NCBI GenBank assembly: GCA_963971575.1
Contig: OZ020618.1
Span: 30,370,540 to 30,434,539 of the forward strand
Direction of reading: 5' to 3'
Length of the DNA: 64,000 nt
DNA from: Liopterus haemorrhoidalis
Taxonomy: Eukaryota > Arthropoda > Insecta > Coleoptera > Dytiscidae
Both the position numbers and the translations under genes were made by a program. Shown here piece after piece: positions 43,001 to 52,499 of this stretch. Under the pieces are notes generated by a model. That model saw only the letters and a program-made list of their open reading frames with translations. It was not told the DNA's origin and made no database searches. Numbering within the stretch: position 1 is the stretch's first letter; the number at the start of each line of letters is the position of its first letter.

Positions 43001-43769
43001 CTTTGGCGTACAGGGCCCGCATATTCCAAATAGCGGAGTCCACACTCTGTAGGTTGTGCCACCACCATTCTGAAACGATTATGCACATTCTGTCTGCTTG
43101 TCCATATCTTGCAGCGTCGAGCTACGTGTCTCGACATAATGCTGCTCTCCGCGTGCTCTACTATCATCTTAGACATGCCTATGGTATTGACAAAATACCG
43201 GTTATACCGTACGTCCCTTCTGACATAGAATCGGTGGTGGAAAATTCCAAGTGCCGAATTTATTGGAATTACTCCTTCCCCACCTCGAGGTTACTGACAG
43301 CCACTAAGCCGGACATAACCCTCCTGGATATCGAGACCAAACAGATGTTTGTGATCGAATTCTCATGTCCAGCTGAGAAGAATATCTCTCTCAAGGAGGA
43401 GGAAAAGAGGTCCAAGTACATGGACCTCTTGTCCGAGCTTAGAAAGCTGTATCCCGGGTATAAAGTTAAGCTTGTAGTCCTGATAGTTGGTGTTTTGGGT
43501 GGCATGAAAGCCTCCTATCGAAGGGAAATCGAGTCCATTCCCGTCTGTAGATCTTCTGCCAACTCTTTGATCAGGATGCAGAAAGCAGTGCTGCTCGGGT
43601 CACTCCGCATTGTGCGGGCACTGGATCTAGCGTAATTTCCGCGGCTGCATATCGCCAGGGTTTGGGATGCAGTCGTGTGTATTTAGCTCCACTAGTCTCT
43701 AGTATGACGCGGCTCAAAAGGTTGCTGAAGTTTGAGATTAGTGGACGCTTGTCAAGACCTGACAAACCC
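40003..43769 (+). mobile_element. R4/Dong-type LINE in a (TAA)n target
   Basis: About 3.77 kb, bounded by (TAA)n on both sides. It has a single long ORF with an N-terminal Myb-like region, RT and a C-terminal restriction-like endonuclease, the plan of the R2/R4/Dong group. Dong of Bombyx is known for insertion in TAA repeats, so the flanks agree with the protein. It appears full length, with one frameshift. Confidence 0.85.
40169..43635 (+). pseudogene. R4/Dong-type ORF: Myb, reverse transcriptase, restriction-like endonuclease
   Basis: Open from 40169 to 42580 (803 residues); a 1-nt frameshift near 42560 (GVGDY stop, where the alternate frame reads GGRGLLNLECLHD) leads into 42592-43635. Domains: Myb/SANT-like RHRWTPEEQEDLL with tryptophan spacing (residues 36-95); RT with APGVDGI, KNYRPITCLNTLYK, AWVDYAKAYDT, GVFQGDSLSPLLF and active site FYMDD (42048-42062); then a CCHC knuckle CRLCHHHSETIMHILSAC (about 43049-43095) and the endonuclease core KPDITLLD...FVIEFSCP with a downstream lysine (43305-43375). 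It would nick DNA at its target and reverse-transcribe in place. Only one lesion, so degeneration is recent. The exact start is uncertain; upstream ATGs are absent after the TAA tract. Confidence 0.86.
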
Positions 43770-43770
43770 A

Positions 43771-44614
43771 ATAATAATAGCCTTTATTTTATCTAAAACA
43801 TTGAGATACATTATGCTGATATTGATGACAAATAGAGTACAATATAATATGGAACAATTTATTTAAATAAAAAATAAATAAAATAAAAAAATAAATAAAA
43901 TAAAAATATGAAATATAAAATAAATAAGATAAATGATATAAAATAAGAAGATAAAATATAATTAAACAAAATAAAATAAAATAAGATAAAATAGCTAAGT
44001 TTACATGAATAAATAAATAAATAAATTACATAAAATTTAATTGACTGACTTAGCTAAATCAACTAAGACCTTCCATTCTTCTCTATTCTGCGCTGTCCTC
44101 GTCCACAATGGACCGGCATTTCCAACAATTTCGTCTTTCCATCTTATATGTTGGCGACCTCTTCTTCGTTTATTATATCGTGGTGTCCAATCCGTTATTT
44201 TTCGTGACCACCTATTGGGATCTGATCTCATTAAGTGTCCAGCCCAGCTCCACTTCAAAGATTTCATGGTAAGTAAGACATCGAAAACACCTGTCTTTTG
44301 TCTGATGATTGTGTTTCTTACCCGATCTTTTAGTGTTAGGCCTAGCATGGATCTTTCCATTTTCAGTTGACATGTCCGTATTTTTCTTTCTTGCAATTTT
44401 GAAAAAGCCCATGTTTGGCAACCGTATGTCAGCGCTGGAATAATACACATATCAAATGTTTTTTTCTTCACTTCGTCTGATAGTGGACCTTTCAAAATAT
44501 TTTTGAGTGCCCAGAACTTATTCCATGCCGCTTTTATCTTCCTTTCAATTTCCTTTTTTTCTCTTTGAAATGTTCCTGCCTATCCGAGGTATATAAATTC
44601 TTTTTTATATTCGA
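43771..44614 (-). pseudogene. 5'-truncated RTE-type LINE, C-terminal RT end
   Basis: The minus strand from about 44614 reads EFIYLG, a stop, REKKEIERKIKAAWNKFW, then 44037-44495 open: SDEVKKKTFDMCIIPALTYG, MERSMLGLTLKDRVRN, WSWAGHLMR and RRGRQHIRWKDEI. This is the C-terminal RT region common to RTE LINEs, often mis-annotated as craniofacial development protein 2-like. The 3' side (43780-44036) is an AATAAA/AAATAAAA-rich tract. The left mariner flank carries the (TAA)n tail, now separated from the body by the Dong insertion. 5'-truncated and dead. Confidence 0.78.
43855..44035. repeat. AAATA/AATAAA-rich simple repeat
   Basis: Low-complexity stretch of TAAATAAAATAAAA-type units in the 3' UTR of the RTE fragment (T-rich on its coding strand). 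Confidence 0.75.
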
Positions 44615-44643
44615 TGTAGGTTCCTTAAAAATTACCTTAGTAA

Positions 44644-45520
44644 AAGTTTTATTATAAGAAAGATATTGTTTTTTTAAGTTTTTGTAGAGAAGCGATAAAT
44701 TAAAGTTAGAAAAACTTTTAGGAACCTGCGAATTTCATTTGTTATTTTTGTAAGTGTCTCAAATCGTATTGTATGGCGAACACTACGCGAGCTTCAATTA
44801 TATCCATTCCATGTACAACGAGTACAAGCTTTGCAACCTCAGGATCATCCTTAACGCGCACAGTTATGTAGATGGTTTTTGCGCAAACATGATGAAGTAC
44901 CGAATTTTGCGTTGAGTGTGTTGTCGACTGACGAAGCTACGTTTACGCATAACGGCACAAACAACTGCCTCAATACACACATCTTGAGTTTCGGAAATCC
45001 GCATGTTGTTCGCCGTGGTCATTTTTAGGACAGATTTTCTGTGATCGTATGGGCCGAATGGGTAACCTTACATATGATTGGCCCCTTTGTGTTACTAGAT
45101 CGATTAAATGCTGGAAATTATTATTTATTTATTTATTTATTTTTTTTTTTGCAATATAAATTGCCAGAACTTTTAGAAGATATTCCATTAAATGTACGTC
45201 AAGAAATATGGTTTCTTCAAGACGGTGCACCCGCGCATTTCAGCCGTTTCGTTCGTCAACAGTTCAACAATGTATTTGAACTTGGCCTTCCCGGTCACCA
45301 GACTTAACACCATTAGACTTTTATTTGTGGGGGCATTTGAAGACCATGGTATACGTCACCAAAATTATGGACCTGGAGGATCTCCGTAACCGGGTGTAAG
45401 CAGCAGCGACGGAAATTCGACAAGGCATGAGTCTTGCAGCATACGATGATTCATGGATACGTCGAGCAAGACTTTGCATATACCAGCAGGATGACAACTT
45501 CGAACATCTGCTGTAAAAGT
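44644..45520 (+). pseudogene. mariner transposase, degraded
   Basis: Catalytic motifs appear in different frames: VLSTDEATFTHNG (first D) around 44925, IWFLQDGAPAHFS (second D) at 45210-45245, and the TPLDFYLWGHLK region (third D) at 45310-45345 after a frameshift. Stops and shifts occur throughout, and a (TTTA)n run is inserted at 45120-45145. It once encoded a DDD cut-and-paste transposase; this copy is inactive. Confidence 0.75.
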
Positions 45521-45811
45521 GCTTATCGTTTTCTTTTGGTTCCATAAAAATTATTCTTCTTTTAAAAAAACTATTCTCTTTTATTAAAAAACTTTTACTA
45601 AGGTGTTTTAAGGTTTTTCGGCTTCTTTTGACCTGTAGTATCACCCATTAAAAAAGAAATAAGAACACCGTAAACACCCTGTATAGTCGTTGCTTCATAT
45701 GGTTTTGCATATGGCAAAAGCAATATGATTAGCGTGACGTTTCAACCTGTTCTATCATTCCGGTATAAACAGGTACTCATGCAATATCACGCAACACTAT
45801 TTATTAACCCC

Positions 45812-45972
45812 GCAGGGGAAGTTCATAATGGCCATAACACCTGGCCATTTGTCGAGCTTTCGGGCCTGATGATCCCGCGTACCCTCAATCACGCAAGGGA
45901 AGTTCATAATGGTCGCATCACCTGACCAAATAGAGCTTTTGGGCCTGATGATCCCACGTACCCTGAATCACA
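45812..45972 (+). repeat. dimer of ~80-bp repeats, copy 2
   Basis: GCAGGGGAAGTTCATAATGG, then GAGCTTTCGGGCCTGATGATC; and GCAAGGGAAGTTCATAATGG, then GAGCTTTTGGGCCTGATGATC. Same order and orientation as 39818-39976 and about 85% alike by eye. It lies just before the 5' UTR of LINE C, without TAA tracts. Confidence 0.75.
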
Positions 45973-46509
45973 TATCATTTGGGAGGAGACAGTTCAGAGA
46001 AGCCGATTGTGGGAATAGGCTTATCTGTTGTCTCTTTGATCTCTCACTTAAATTCCTACCCACGTGTTTGCCGTGCGTGGAGACCCGTAACGCCGGAGAA
46101 GAGGGTCCTGGTCGGTTGAGGGAGACTACTGCCCGCGGACAGTACGATCCCAACACGCCTTCTTTGGCCTCGGATTCGGTAAAACGAGAGGCTGAGTCTG
46201 GTCAGCTCAGTCAATCGGCTGGTGTCACGGTTCATGAATAGAGTGGCTCCACTACTGGATCGTGGATGCCGGGGTAATGCCGTGCCACTAGACAAGTATT
46301 CGGGGGTCTGTGGGAGCGGATGCAGCTCGCCCGGTTCCAGAGTTGGCGACTACTGGTTCTCGAGCGGGTCGAGCAGCCCGTGACTACTTCCCCCGATGCT
46401 ATATCATCCTGACATGTCTGGCGCAATGAGCCAGTTTGCGGCCAACGTCCCCTGTGTGGGGCTCCCTGGTGGGTGGGCATGGCAGGGTGATGAAACTTAG
46501 TATACGGGT
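45973..46509 (+). promoter_or_regulatory. probable 5' UTR of LINE C
   Basis: GC-richer than its surroundings and leads without interruption to the ORF1 start. The left boundary is taken at the end of the dimer repeat and is a guess. Short ORFs on both strands show no motif. Confidence 0.45.
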
Positions 46510-47616
46510 ATGGCGACTACCCGGAGGGATACAAATTCTTTAAATTCCGCCAAAAGTGAGAGTAAACTCCGTAAAAAATCAAACAAGAGACCTCGTCGTG
46601 ATGCTCAGTCATCCGATGAGGGATGTGTAAGGCCTTCTGCCAAGAAGGTTGAGTACTGTGCGCCCGTTCCAAGATTTCTCGTCGTGAAGGTTGAAGAGGA
46701 AGGTGGATCTTTTAAGGAGATGTCACCTTTCTTAGTCGCCCGAACGATGAGAACGATATGTCCTAATGGAATAAAGACAGTACGTAAGATGTCGGACGGT
46801 ACACTCTTAATTGAGGCAGAGACAGAGGCTTCGATGACGCTAAGGAAATGCGACGTGTTTGGTGCACATCGTATTTCAGTGCAACCTCACAAAGCCCTTA
46901 ATACCACAAAAGGCGTCGTTACAGACCGTGACCTGGCTTACGTTACAGAGGAGGAGTTCGTGCAGGAAATGGCACCGCAAGGTGTCACTGAATGCAGGAA
47001 ACTCAAACCTCGTAATGGTAAGCCGTCAATATCAATGGTAGTATCCTTCGCTGGTACTAGGTGTCCAGCATCGGTAAGGATGGGGTACAACGTGTGTAAC
47101 GTTCGGCCCTACTATCCCAACCCGATGCGATGCTATAAGTGCCAGCGATACGGTCATACTTCTAGTCGTTGTGGCAGGCAGTCCATATGTGCACACTGCG
47201 GACAGGACCAGCATGACGTTGAGTCCTGCCCAAACGCGGCCTTCTGTGTGAATTGTAAAGGTGCGCACGCATCAACTTCACGCCACTGCCCAACGTACTT
47301 GGAAGAGAAAGCAGTTCAGGTCATCAAGACGCTTGACAGAATACCATATTTCGACGCTAAGAAGAAGTATAAGGAGAGTGCGCCAGCTACATTCGTGAAA
47401 TCCTTCGCGCAAATAGCAGCAAAGAAAATGACAAGTGTTCAAACTCAGACGGAGACAGTGTCCCGTCCGACCCTTACGACATCATCGATCGTTGCGTCTA
47501 GTGAAGTTGCGGCAAGCAATGAAAAGGTGTTGGAATCGGTCCCAGAGACCAAAATTCAGACCCCACAACCTGGGGGATCGGGTCTGAATAAACCCCCCCA
47601 ATCCAAAGGAGAATAA
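46510..47616 (+). pseudogene. LINE C ORF1, 5' part: Gag-like protein with three zinc knuckles
   Basis: First 368 residues of the nucleic-acid-binding ORF1 protein of an I-group LINE. A basic N-terminus (RKKSNKRPRRD) is followed by an RRM-like region (PRFLVVKVEEEG...RTICPNGIKTVRKMSDGTLLIE) and three zinc knuckles at about 208-258: CYKCQRYGHTSSRC, CAHCGQDQHDVESC and CVNCKGAHASTSRHC, then a proline/threonine-rich tail. LINE D is inserted at about 47617; ORF1 resumes at about 52183 and runs to 52499. The stop at 47614-47616 belongs to the insertion junction. Start ATG chosen as the first of the frame. Confidence 0.85.
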
Positions 47617-47619
47617 AAA

Positions 47620-48798
47620 ATGGCGGAAAGTAAAAGAATCACAAAAAGTGCTAAGTGTGAAAAATGTGACAAAATCATTAATAATGATGAAATATTTATT
47701 GCATGTTCTGGCTCATGTGGCTATAACTACCATATAAAGTGTTTAAAATTTGGTAAGCGTGAATATACTGCAATATCAAATTTTACAAATAATATTAAAT
47801 TTGTGTGCGATTCCTGCGACTGCGCATACTACAATATCAATGGTAAAATCAACATTAACTTACCTAAAGAAATAAAAGGTGACTGCCTCATAAGCAAAAC
47901 CCTTATGGAAAAAATTCTATTGAGAATGGAGGTGATGAACAATACAATCAGTAAATTGGCGGATGAAATCGTTCACTTAAAAACCAACACCACAACAACC
48001 GGCAAAACTGACAAGTCACCACACAAGAAAATTGGCGGGAACACTTCACCAACAAAGAATGATAACGATAAAAAATCTTCTCATTCATTAAAAGGTACAT
48101 TATCTTCCAATATTAATAATAATTACACTCCCGATAGTACGAAAACTACACATGTTTTATATGACAGCAATTTACAAACTAAATCAGCTGATACGCCTGA
48201 CAAAATTGCAAGTCCATACCTTGAAAATGACAATACGTCACAAAATAAAGAAGCAATAGATGCAACCAACATTACAAGCTTGCTGTGCGGTACACCTAAC
48301 AGCATGCATAATATTCAGAGCTACTCCGAAATAGCAGCACAGCCCCCTAAAAAACCTGATGCAACCAACATTACAAGCTTGCTGTGCGGCACACCTAACA
48401 ACATGCATAATATGCAGAGCTACTCTGAAATAGCAGCACAGCCTCCAAAAAAACATATGAAGAAATACAATACAAATAAATTCAATAAAGGAATAATCGG
48501 AACTGCCAACAACCAACCAACTGGCGCATTAACATCAGCACCTCGTCTAGCCTGGATCCACATCTGGAACGCTGCCGAAAACACAGACGAAAATGCAGTC
48601 ATCAGTTATATCAGAAGCAAAACCCCATCCGAAAAAATTACTTGTGAAAAATTAACACCAAAGGGTAAATACACATCCTTCAAAGTTGGAATAGAGGAAA
48701 ATCTACTCAAAACATGGATGTCACCTACATCCTGGCCTGTAGGAATAAGGGTTAATCGTTTTTTCCACCTGCGACCGAAGAAAGAAACACCTCGCTAA
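47620..48798 (+). CDS. LINE D ORF1 protein, PHD finger type
   Basis: 392 residues, open. An N-terminal PHD-type zinc finger (CEKCDKIINNDEIFIACSGS to CDSCDC, residues 9-66) is followed by a short coiled coil (MEKILLRMEVMNNTISKLAD), a low-complexity Asn/Thr/Ser/Lys-rich linker, a perfect-phase 33-residue duplication (DATNITSLLCGTPN...), and a C-terminal domain ending WPVGIRVNRFF (residues 305-385) found at the end of many insect LINE ORF1 proteins (recalled). Presumed to bind element RNA with the ORF2 product. The ATG at 47620 follows a run of A. ORF2 begins 20 nt after the stop. Could be misread as a host gene; the neighbouring ORF2 and family match LINE B. Confidence 0.8.
   Translation: MAESKRITKSAKCEKCDKIINNDEIFIACSGSCGYNYHIKCLKFGKREYTAISNFTNNIKFVCDSCDCAYYNINGKININLPKEIKGDCLISKTLMEKILLRMEVMNNTISKLADEIVHLKTNTTTTGKTDKSPHKKIGGNTSPTKNDNDKKSSHSLKGTLSSNINNNYTPDSTKTTHVLYDSNLQTKSADTPDKIASPYLENDNTSQNKEAIDATNITSLLCGTPNSMHNIQSYSEIAAQPPKKPDATNITSLLCGTPNNMHNMQSYSEIAAQPPKKHMKKYNTNKFNKGIIGTANNQPTGALTSAPRLAWIHIWNAAENTDENAVISYIRSKTPSEKITCEKLTPKGKYTSFKVGIEENLLKTWMSPTSWPVGIRVNRFFHLRPKKETPR
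48259..48456 (+). repeat. 99-bp in-frame tandem duplication in LINE D ORF1
   Basis: Units 48259-48357 and 48358-48456 differ at only a few positions and encode two 33-residue copies (DATNITSLLCGTPN, then SYSEIAAQPPKK). The duplication keeps the frame and is recent compared with the ORF. Confidence 0.9.
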
Positions 48799-48818
48799 AC
48801 AAACCACTAATTCAAGTA

Positions 48819-51563
48819 ATGTATCTAAATGCACAGAGCATACGTAATAAGGTCGGTGAGCTGGAGATAATTTTAATGTCTAATTCCGACATCAATATTA
48901 TATGTATAACTGAACATTGGATGTTAGATGTTGAAATTCAGACACTTATAATTGATAATTTTTATTTAGCAAACTGTTTTTGTAGAACTAATAAAAGTGG
49001 CGGTGTGGCCATATATGTTAAAAAGTATTTTCAAGATATTGTGAGAATAAATTCACAATCAATTGAAGTACATTATGAGTCCACATTCATAATGCTTCCT
49101 AAAATAAAAATAATAATAGGCTGTATTTACAGATCTCCTTCCGGCGACTTAGATACTTATTTTAATAATCTAACTAACTTCATGGATCATAATCTCAACA
49201 AGAATTATAATATCATATTAACCGGAGATTTCAATATAGATTTTCTTAGTCACAACGCCAACTCACAATATCTTGAAAATATCATGTCATCTTACGGCAT
49301 GCACAGATGTATTAACGAGCCGACTAGAGTAACTGCTACATCGGCAACATGTATTGACAATGTTTTCTGTACCTTTGACAAAAATAATTACTCTAGTTAT
49401 GTCAAAGAATTTTACTTATCTGACCATAGGTCTATTATATTTCGATACGACCAAATAACTAATAAACAAAACAATGAACAAAATCACGTAAGAATCTTTA
49501 GTAAGAAAAATATTGACCGTTTTTTGTTAGATTTAGAATCAGTAGACTGGACTAAAGTTGAAGAACTTGAAGACCCTAGCCATATATCTGAGTATACATT
49601 AAAAAATTTCTTATACTGCTATAATAAAAACATACCTAAAACTATTGAAAAAAAGCACAAAAATAATAAAAACGATAGCTGGTTCGATAGCTGGTTCGAT
49701 TTAACTTTACAAAATATGAGAGAAACAGTTGCAATGTTAAAGGAATTATATAATTATTGTAATGATAACTTAACAAAAAGAGCATATTATAGCTATAGAC
49801 ATAAATATCGATTGGAAATTATCAATAAAAGGGTAGGTTATTTTGATAAACAAGTCTACAATTCTGGAAACAAATCAAAAAATATTTGGCGATTAATAAA
49901 CGAAAACTCAAACAATAAAAGTTCTGAACGAATTCCAATAGACGCCAACATATTCAACAATCACTTTACCAATATTCCCGGCAACTTAGACAAGGAAATA
50001 CCGGAAAACGAAATCAAGCCAGTAGAATTGCTTCAAGTAAACAATATAATAAAACACTGCAAAAGCATTTATTTAACCCCCGTAGACCAAAACGATATAA
50101 TGAGGGTAATAAAATCAATAAATAATAGTCATAGTACCGATATATATGACATTAACGTCGACTTAATAAAGCATAGTGCTAAACTTATTGCAAAACCTCT
50201 AGCACATCTGGTCAATGCTTGTATTGCCACCGGTACATTCCCCCAGAACCTAAAAACAGTGAAAGTGGTGCCTATTTTTAAGAAAGGCGACAAGAATAAC
50301 GCCGAGAATTACCGCCCTATATCGCTTGTTCCTGTTTTTTCAAAAATTATAGAAATTATAATCAAGGACCAAGTACAATTGTACCTAGAAAAACATAATT
50401 TGTTGATAGATAAACAATTTGGTTTCAGAAAAAATCGTAACACCTCAAGCGCAATAAATGACCTTACCAAATACATAATATCCGCGTTTGAAAGAGGCGA
50501 ATATGTATCTACTAAATTACTCGACCTGAGTAAGGCATTTGACTGTGTACCTCACAAATATCTCCTTAACAAATTAGAATGGTACGGAATAAGAGGTACA
50601 CCTTTGCGACTAATTGAGTCATATTTAAGTGACCGATCACAAGTAGTTTACAGCAATGGAACCTACTCTAATTGCCTACCAATAACATATGGTGTTGGAC
50701 AAGGATCCAACATTGCAGCTCTTCTTTTTTTAATATATGTTAATGATATTGCTAGTGTAAATAATAATCTCAAAATCTGTCTCTACGCGGACGATACAAC
50801 ACTGTATGAGAGTAACAAAGACTTAAAAACAGCTATAAACAACACAAATGTTTTTTATGCTCAAATCGCAGAATGGTTAGACATAAACAGATTAACTTTA
50901 AATAAGTCAAAAACTGAAAATATCGTTTTTAGCCTAAAACATGACTCAAATGCATATGTAAAATTCCTAAGTGTTTATCTGGACTCTCAGTTGACCTGGA
51001 AGCCTCACATTGAATATACAGCAAAAAAACTGAGCAAAACTTTATACTTGATACGTGCCCTAAAAGCAAAAATATCTAAACCAGCTTTAATTATGGTGTA
51101 TTACGCTCATTTTCACTCCATACTTTCGTATGGCATCGAATTTTGGGGTAACAGCACCTACAGCAATACCATCTTAAAGCTACAAAAAAGGGCCATCCGG
51201 ATAATTGCGTCTGCAAATATACGTGAGTCGTGTCGAGAACACTTTAAGAAGTTAAAAATATTGACTCTTCCTTCTATTTATATTATGAATGCTCTGCTCT
51301 ATACCAAGGAAAACGAAAAAAGACTATTTAAGGCTAACCCCAATCAGTATGAGACGAGACAAAAACACACCATCATTCCTACTCCGTCGCATAAGTTAGC
51401 CAAGAGTGAGAAAAGCCTAAACTACCAAGCTATTAAGCTCTATAACCACCTTCCATCCCATCTAAAAAACATGAATAGGACCAAATTTAAGAGCACCATA
51501 AAAAAGGTTCTCAGGGACCAAGCATTCTACAAAATAGAAGAATATTTTAATTATACATTTTAA
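48819..51563 (+). CDS. LINE D ORF2: endonuclease and reverse transcriptase, open but probably defective
   Basis: 914 residues without stops. Endonuclease: YLNAQSIRNK, ICITEHWM, GCIYRSPSG, TGDFNIDF, CIDNVFC and YLSDHRSIIF, all catalytic motifs present. RT: ENYRPISLVPVFSKI, KQFGFRKNRNTSSA, LLDLSKAFDCVPH and LYADDTTLY (50784-50797). The normally invariant GVPQGS(I)LGPLLF box reads GVGQGSNIAALLF, and just before the FLGV-type motif about 15-20 residues seem missing (HDSNAYVKFLSVYLD). The C-terminus has ILSYGIEFWG and KRAIRIIASA. So the frame is open but RT function is doubtful. No RNase H. The C-terminus resembles the fragment at 8367-9329. Confidence 0.87.
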   Translation: MYLNAQSIRNKVGELEIILMSNSDINIICITEHWMLDVEIQTLIIDNFYLANCFCRTNKSGGVAIYVKKYFQDIVRINSQSIEVHYESTFIMLPKIKIIIGCIYRSPSGDLDTYFNNLTNFMDHNLNKNYNIILTGDFNIDFLSHNANSQYLENIMSSYGMHRCINEPTRVTATSATCIDNVFCTFDKNNYSSYVKEFYLSDHRSIIFRYDQITNKQNNEQNHVRIFSKKNIDRFLLDLESVDWTKVEELEDPSHISEYTLKNFLYCYNKNIPKTIEKKHKNNKNDSWFDSWFDLTLQNMRETVAMLKELYNYCNDNLTKRAYYSYRHKYRLEIINKRVGYFDKQVYNSGNKSKNIWRLINENSNNKSSERIPIDANIFNNHFTNIPGNLDKEIPENEIKPVELLQVNNIIKHCKSIYLTPVDQNDIMRVIKSINNSHSTDIYDINVDLIKHSAKLIAKPLAHLVNACIATGTFPQNLKTVKVVPIFKKGDKNNAENYRPISLVPVFSKIIEIIIKDQVQLYLEKHNLLIDKQFGFRKNRNTSSAINDLTKYIISAFERGEYVSTKLLDLSKAFDCVPHKYLLNKLEWYGIRGTPLRLIESYLSDRSQVVYSNGTYSNCLPITYGVGQGSNIAALLFLIYVNDIASVNNNLKICLYADDTTLYESNKDLKTAINNTNVFYAQIAEWLDINRLTLNKSKTENIVFSLKHDSNAYVKFLSVYLDSQLTWKPHIEYTAKKLSKTLYLIRALKAKISKPALIMVYYAHFHSILSYGIEFWGNSTYSNTILKLQKRAIRIIASANIRESCREHFKKLKILTLPSIYIMNALLYTKENEKRLFKANPNQYETRQKHTIIPTPSHKLAKSEKSLNYQAIKLYNHLPSHLKNMNRTKFKSTIKKVLRDQAFYKIEEYFNYTF

Positions 51564-51771
51564 ACCTGTTTACTTTTTAAATTATAACTATGTAAAAAAA
51601 AAAAAAAATTATAATTTATGTTTATGTGTTATTTATTATTTAAATTAAGTTTATCACACCGCCACTCAGCTCCTGGCGTTTAGATATACTTACATAATTA
51701 AGATTTTATTATATTAACTTTGTATTTTTTATTTGTATAAATTTTGATTTTAATTTGTTATTGTACAATGT

Positions 51772-52035
51772 CTTGATTTTAATTTTGATTTTGATTTTAA
51801 TTTTGATTTTGATTTTGATTTTAATTTTGATATTGACTTTGATTTTAATTTTAATTTTGATTTTAATTTTAATTTTGATTTTGATTTTAATTTTGAATTT
51901 AATTTTAATTTTGATTTTGATTTTGATTTTGATTTTAATTTTAATTTTGATTTTAATTTTAATTTTAATTTTAATTTTAATTTAAATTTTAATTTTAATT
52001 TTAATTTTAATTTTAATTTTAATTTAATTTTAATT
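51772..52035. repeat. (TTTTGA/TTTTAA)n hexamer microsatellite
   Basis: About 264 bp of TTTTGAT and TTTTAAT units in the LINE D 3' UTR, shifting from G-containing to pure TTTTAA units to the right. An apparent ORF across it is a Leu-Ile repeat and not a gene. Confidence 0.95.
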
Positions 52036-52182
52036 ATCTTTTATTGATAAGTTTTTGGTTTTTAATATGTTATGTTGTAATGTCTTGATTTTATATTGAT
52101 TTTGACCTGTGTAAACATGCTTAATGTAATAACACCAATAAATATTATTATTATTATTATTATTATATATTATTATTATTAT

Positions 52183-52499
52183 AACGCACACCATCTCAGT
52201 TCTCCCCACCACCTAAGGAGAAGTCTCCACAAACTTCTCCAAAAACAAGAAGCGACTAGAGTGTAGTCGCTTCTGCCAAGCCCTCATCAGCCACTCCAGT
52301 ATCGGAGACTGATAAGGGAACTGTTGGCTCTCAATGGATACCAGTGAGAGCCAAACCATCCAAAAGAGAGTCCAGTGTGTCCACAAAAGCACCTGGACAA
52401 ACAAGTGAAACCGTCGCCGAGAAAATGGCTGTTGACCCGCAACCTAAGGGTAAACCAAAGATCATTAGGTTGCGGGGTAACTCCCCTAAACAAAAATGA
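52183..52499 (+). pseudogene. LINE C ORF1, C-terminal part
   Basis: After LINE D, one frame continues a proline/serine/lysine-rich tail (PPPKEKSPQTSPKTRSD, an in-frame TAG at about 52258, then SVVASAKPSSATPVSET...GKPKIIRLRGNSPKQK) to TGA 52497-52499. This matches the composition of the ORF1 tail at 47500-47616. The TGA overlaps the ORF2 start as ATGA (52496-52499), a stop-start overlap typical of two-ORF LINEs and direct support that ORF1 and ORF2 are one element. Confidence 0.72.

Larger units (their letters stand above)
39700..45681 (+). mobile_element. mariner split by RTE and R4/Dong LINEs
   Basis: Terminal inverted repeats of about 87 bp: 39700-39786 and 45595-45681 (CAGGGTGTTTACGG outermost), each flanked by TA (39698-39699; 45682-45683). 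The left end breaks at CCTTAGTAA (39778-39786) and the element resumes at 44623 with a duplicated CCTTAAAA..TACCTTAGTAA. Without the inserts it is about 1.15 kb, a normal mariner size. Confidence 0.82.
47617..52182 (+). mobile_element. LINE D: CR1/Jockey-group LINE nested in LINE C
   Basis: About 4.57 kb with two open ORFs, a 3' UTR carrying a long TTTTGAT-type repeat, and an (ATT)n tail (52142-52181). Inserted in the ORF1 tail of LINE C in the same orientation. No exact target duplication was found; only an imperfect similarity around CC..AAGGAGAA at both junctions. The 5' UTR is absent or only a few bases, so it may be slightly 5'-truncated. Confidence 0.82.

Noticed and set aside
44037..44495. 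Craniofacial development protein 2-like host gene
   Set aside because: That name is a common mis-annotation of RTE-type LINE reverse transcriptase C-termini; no upstream gene structure exists.
51755..51985. Open frame of Leu-Ile repeats
   Set aside because: It is a translation of the TTTTGAT/TTTTAAT microsatellite in a LINE 3' UTR.
47600..52210. Target-site duplication for LINE D (CCAATCCAAAGGAGAA versus CCACCACCTAAGGAGAA)
   Set aside because: Too many mismatches, and the right copy is not adjacent to the tail; left unassigned.
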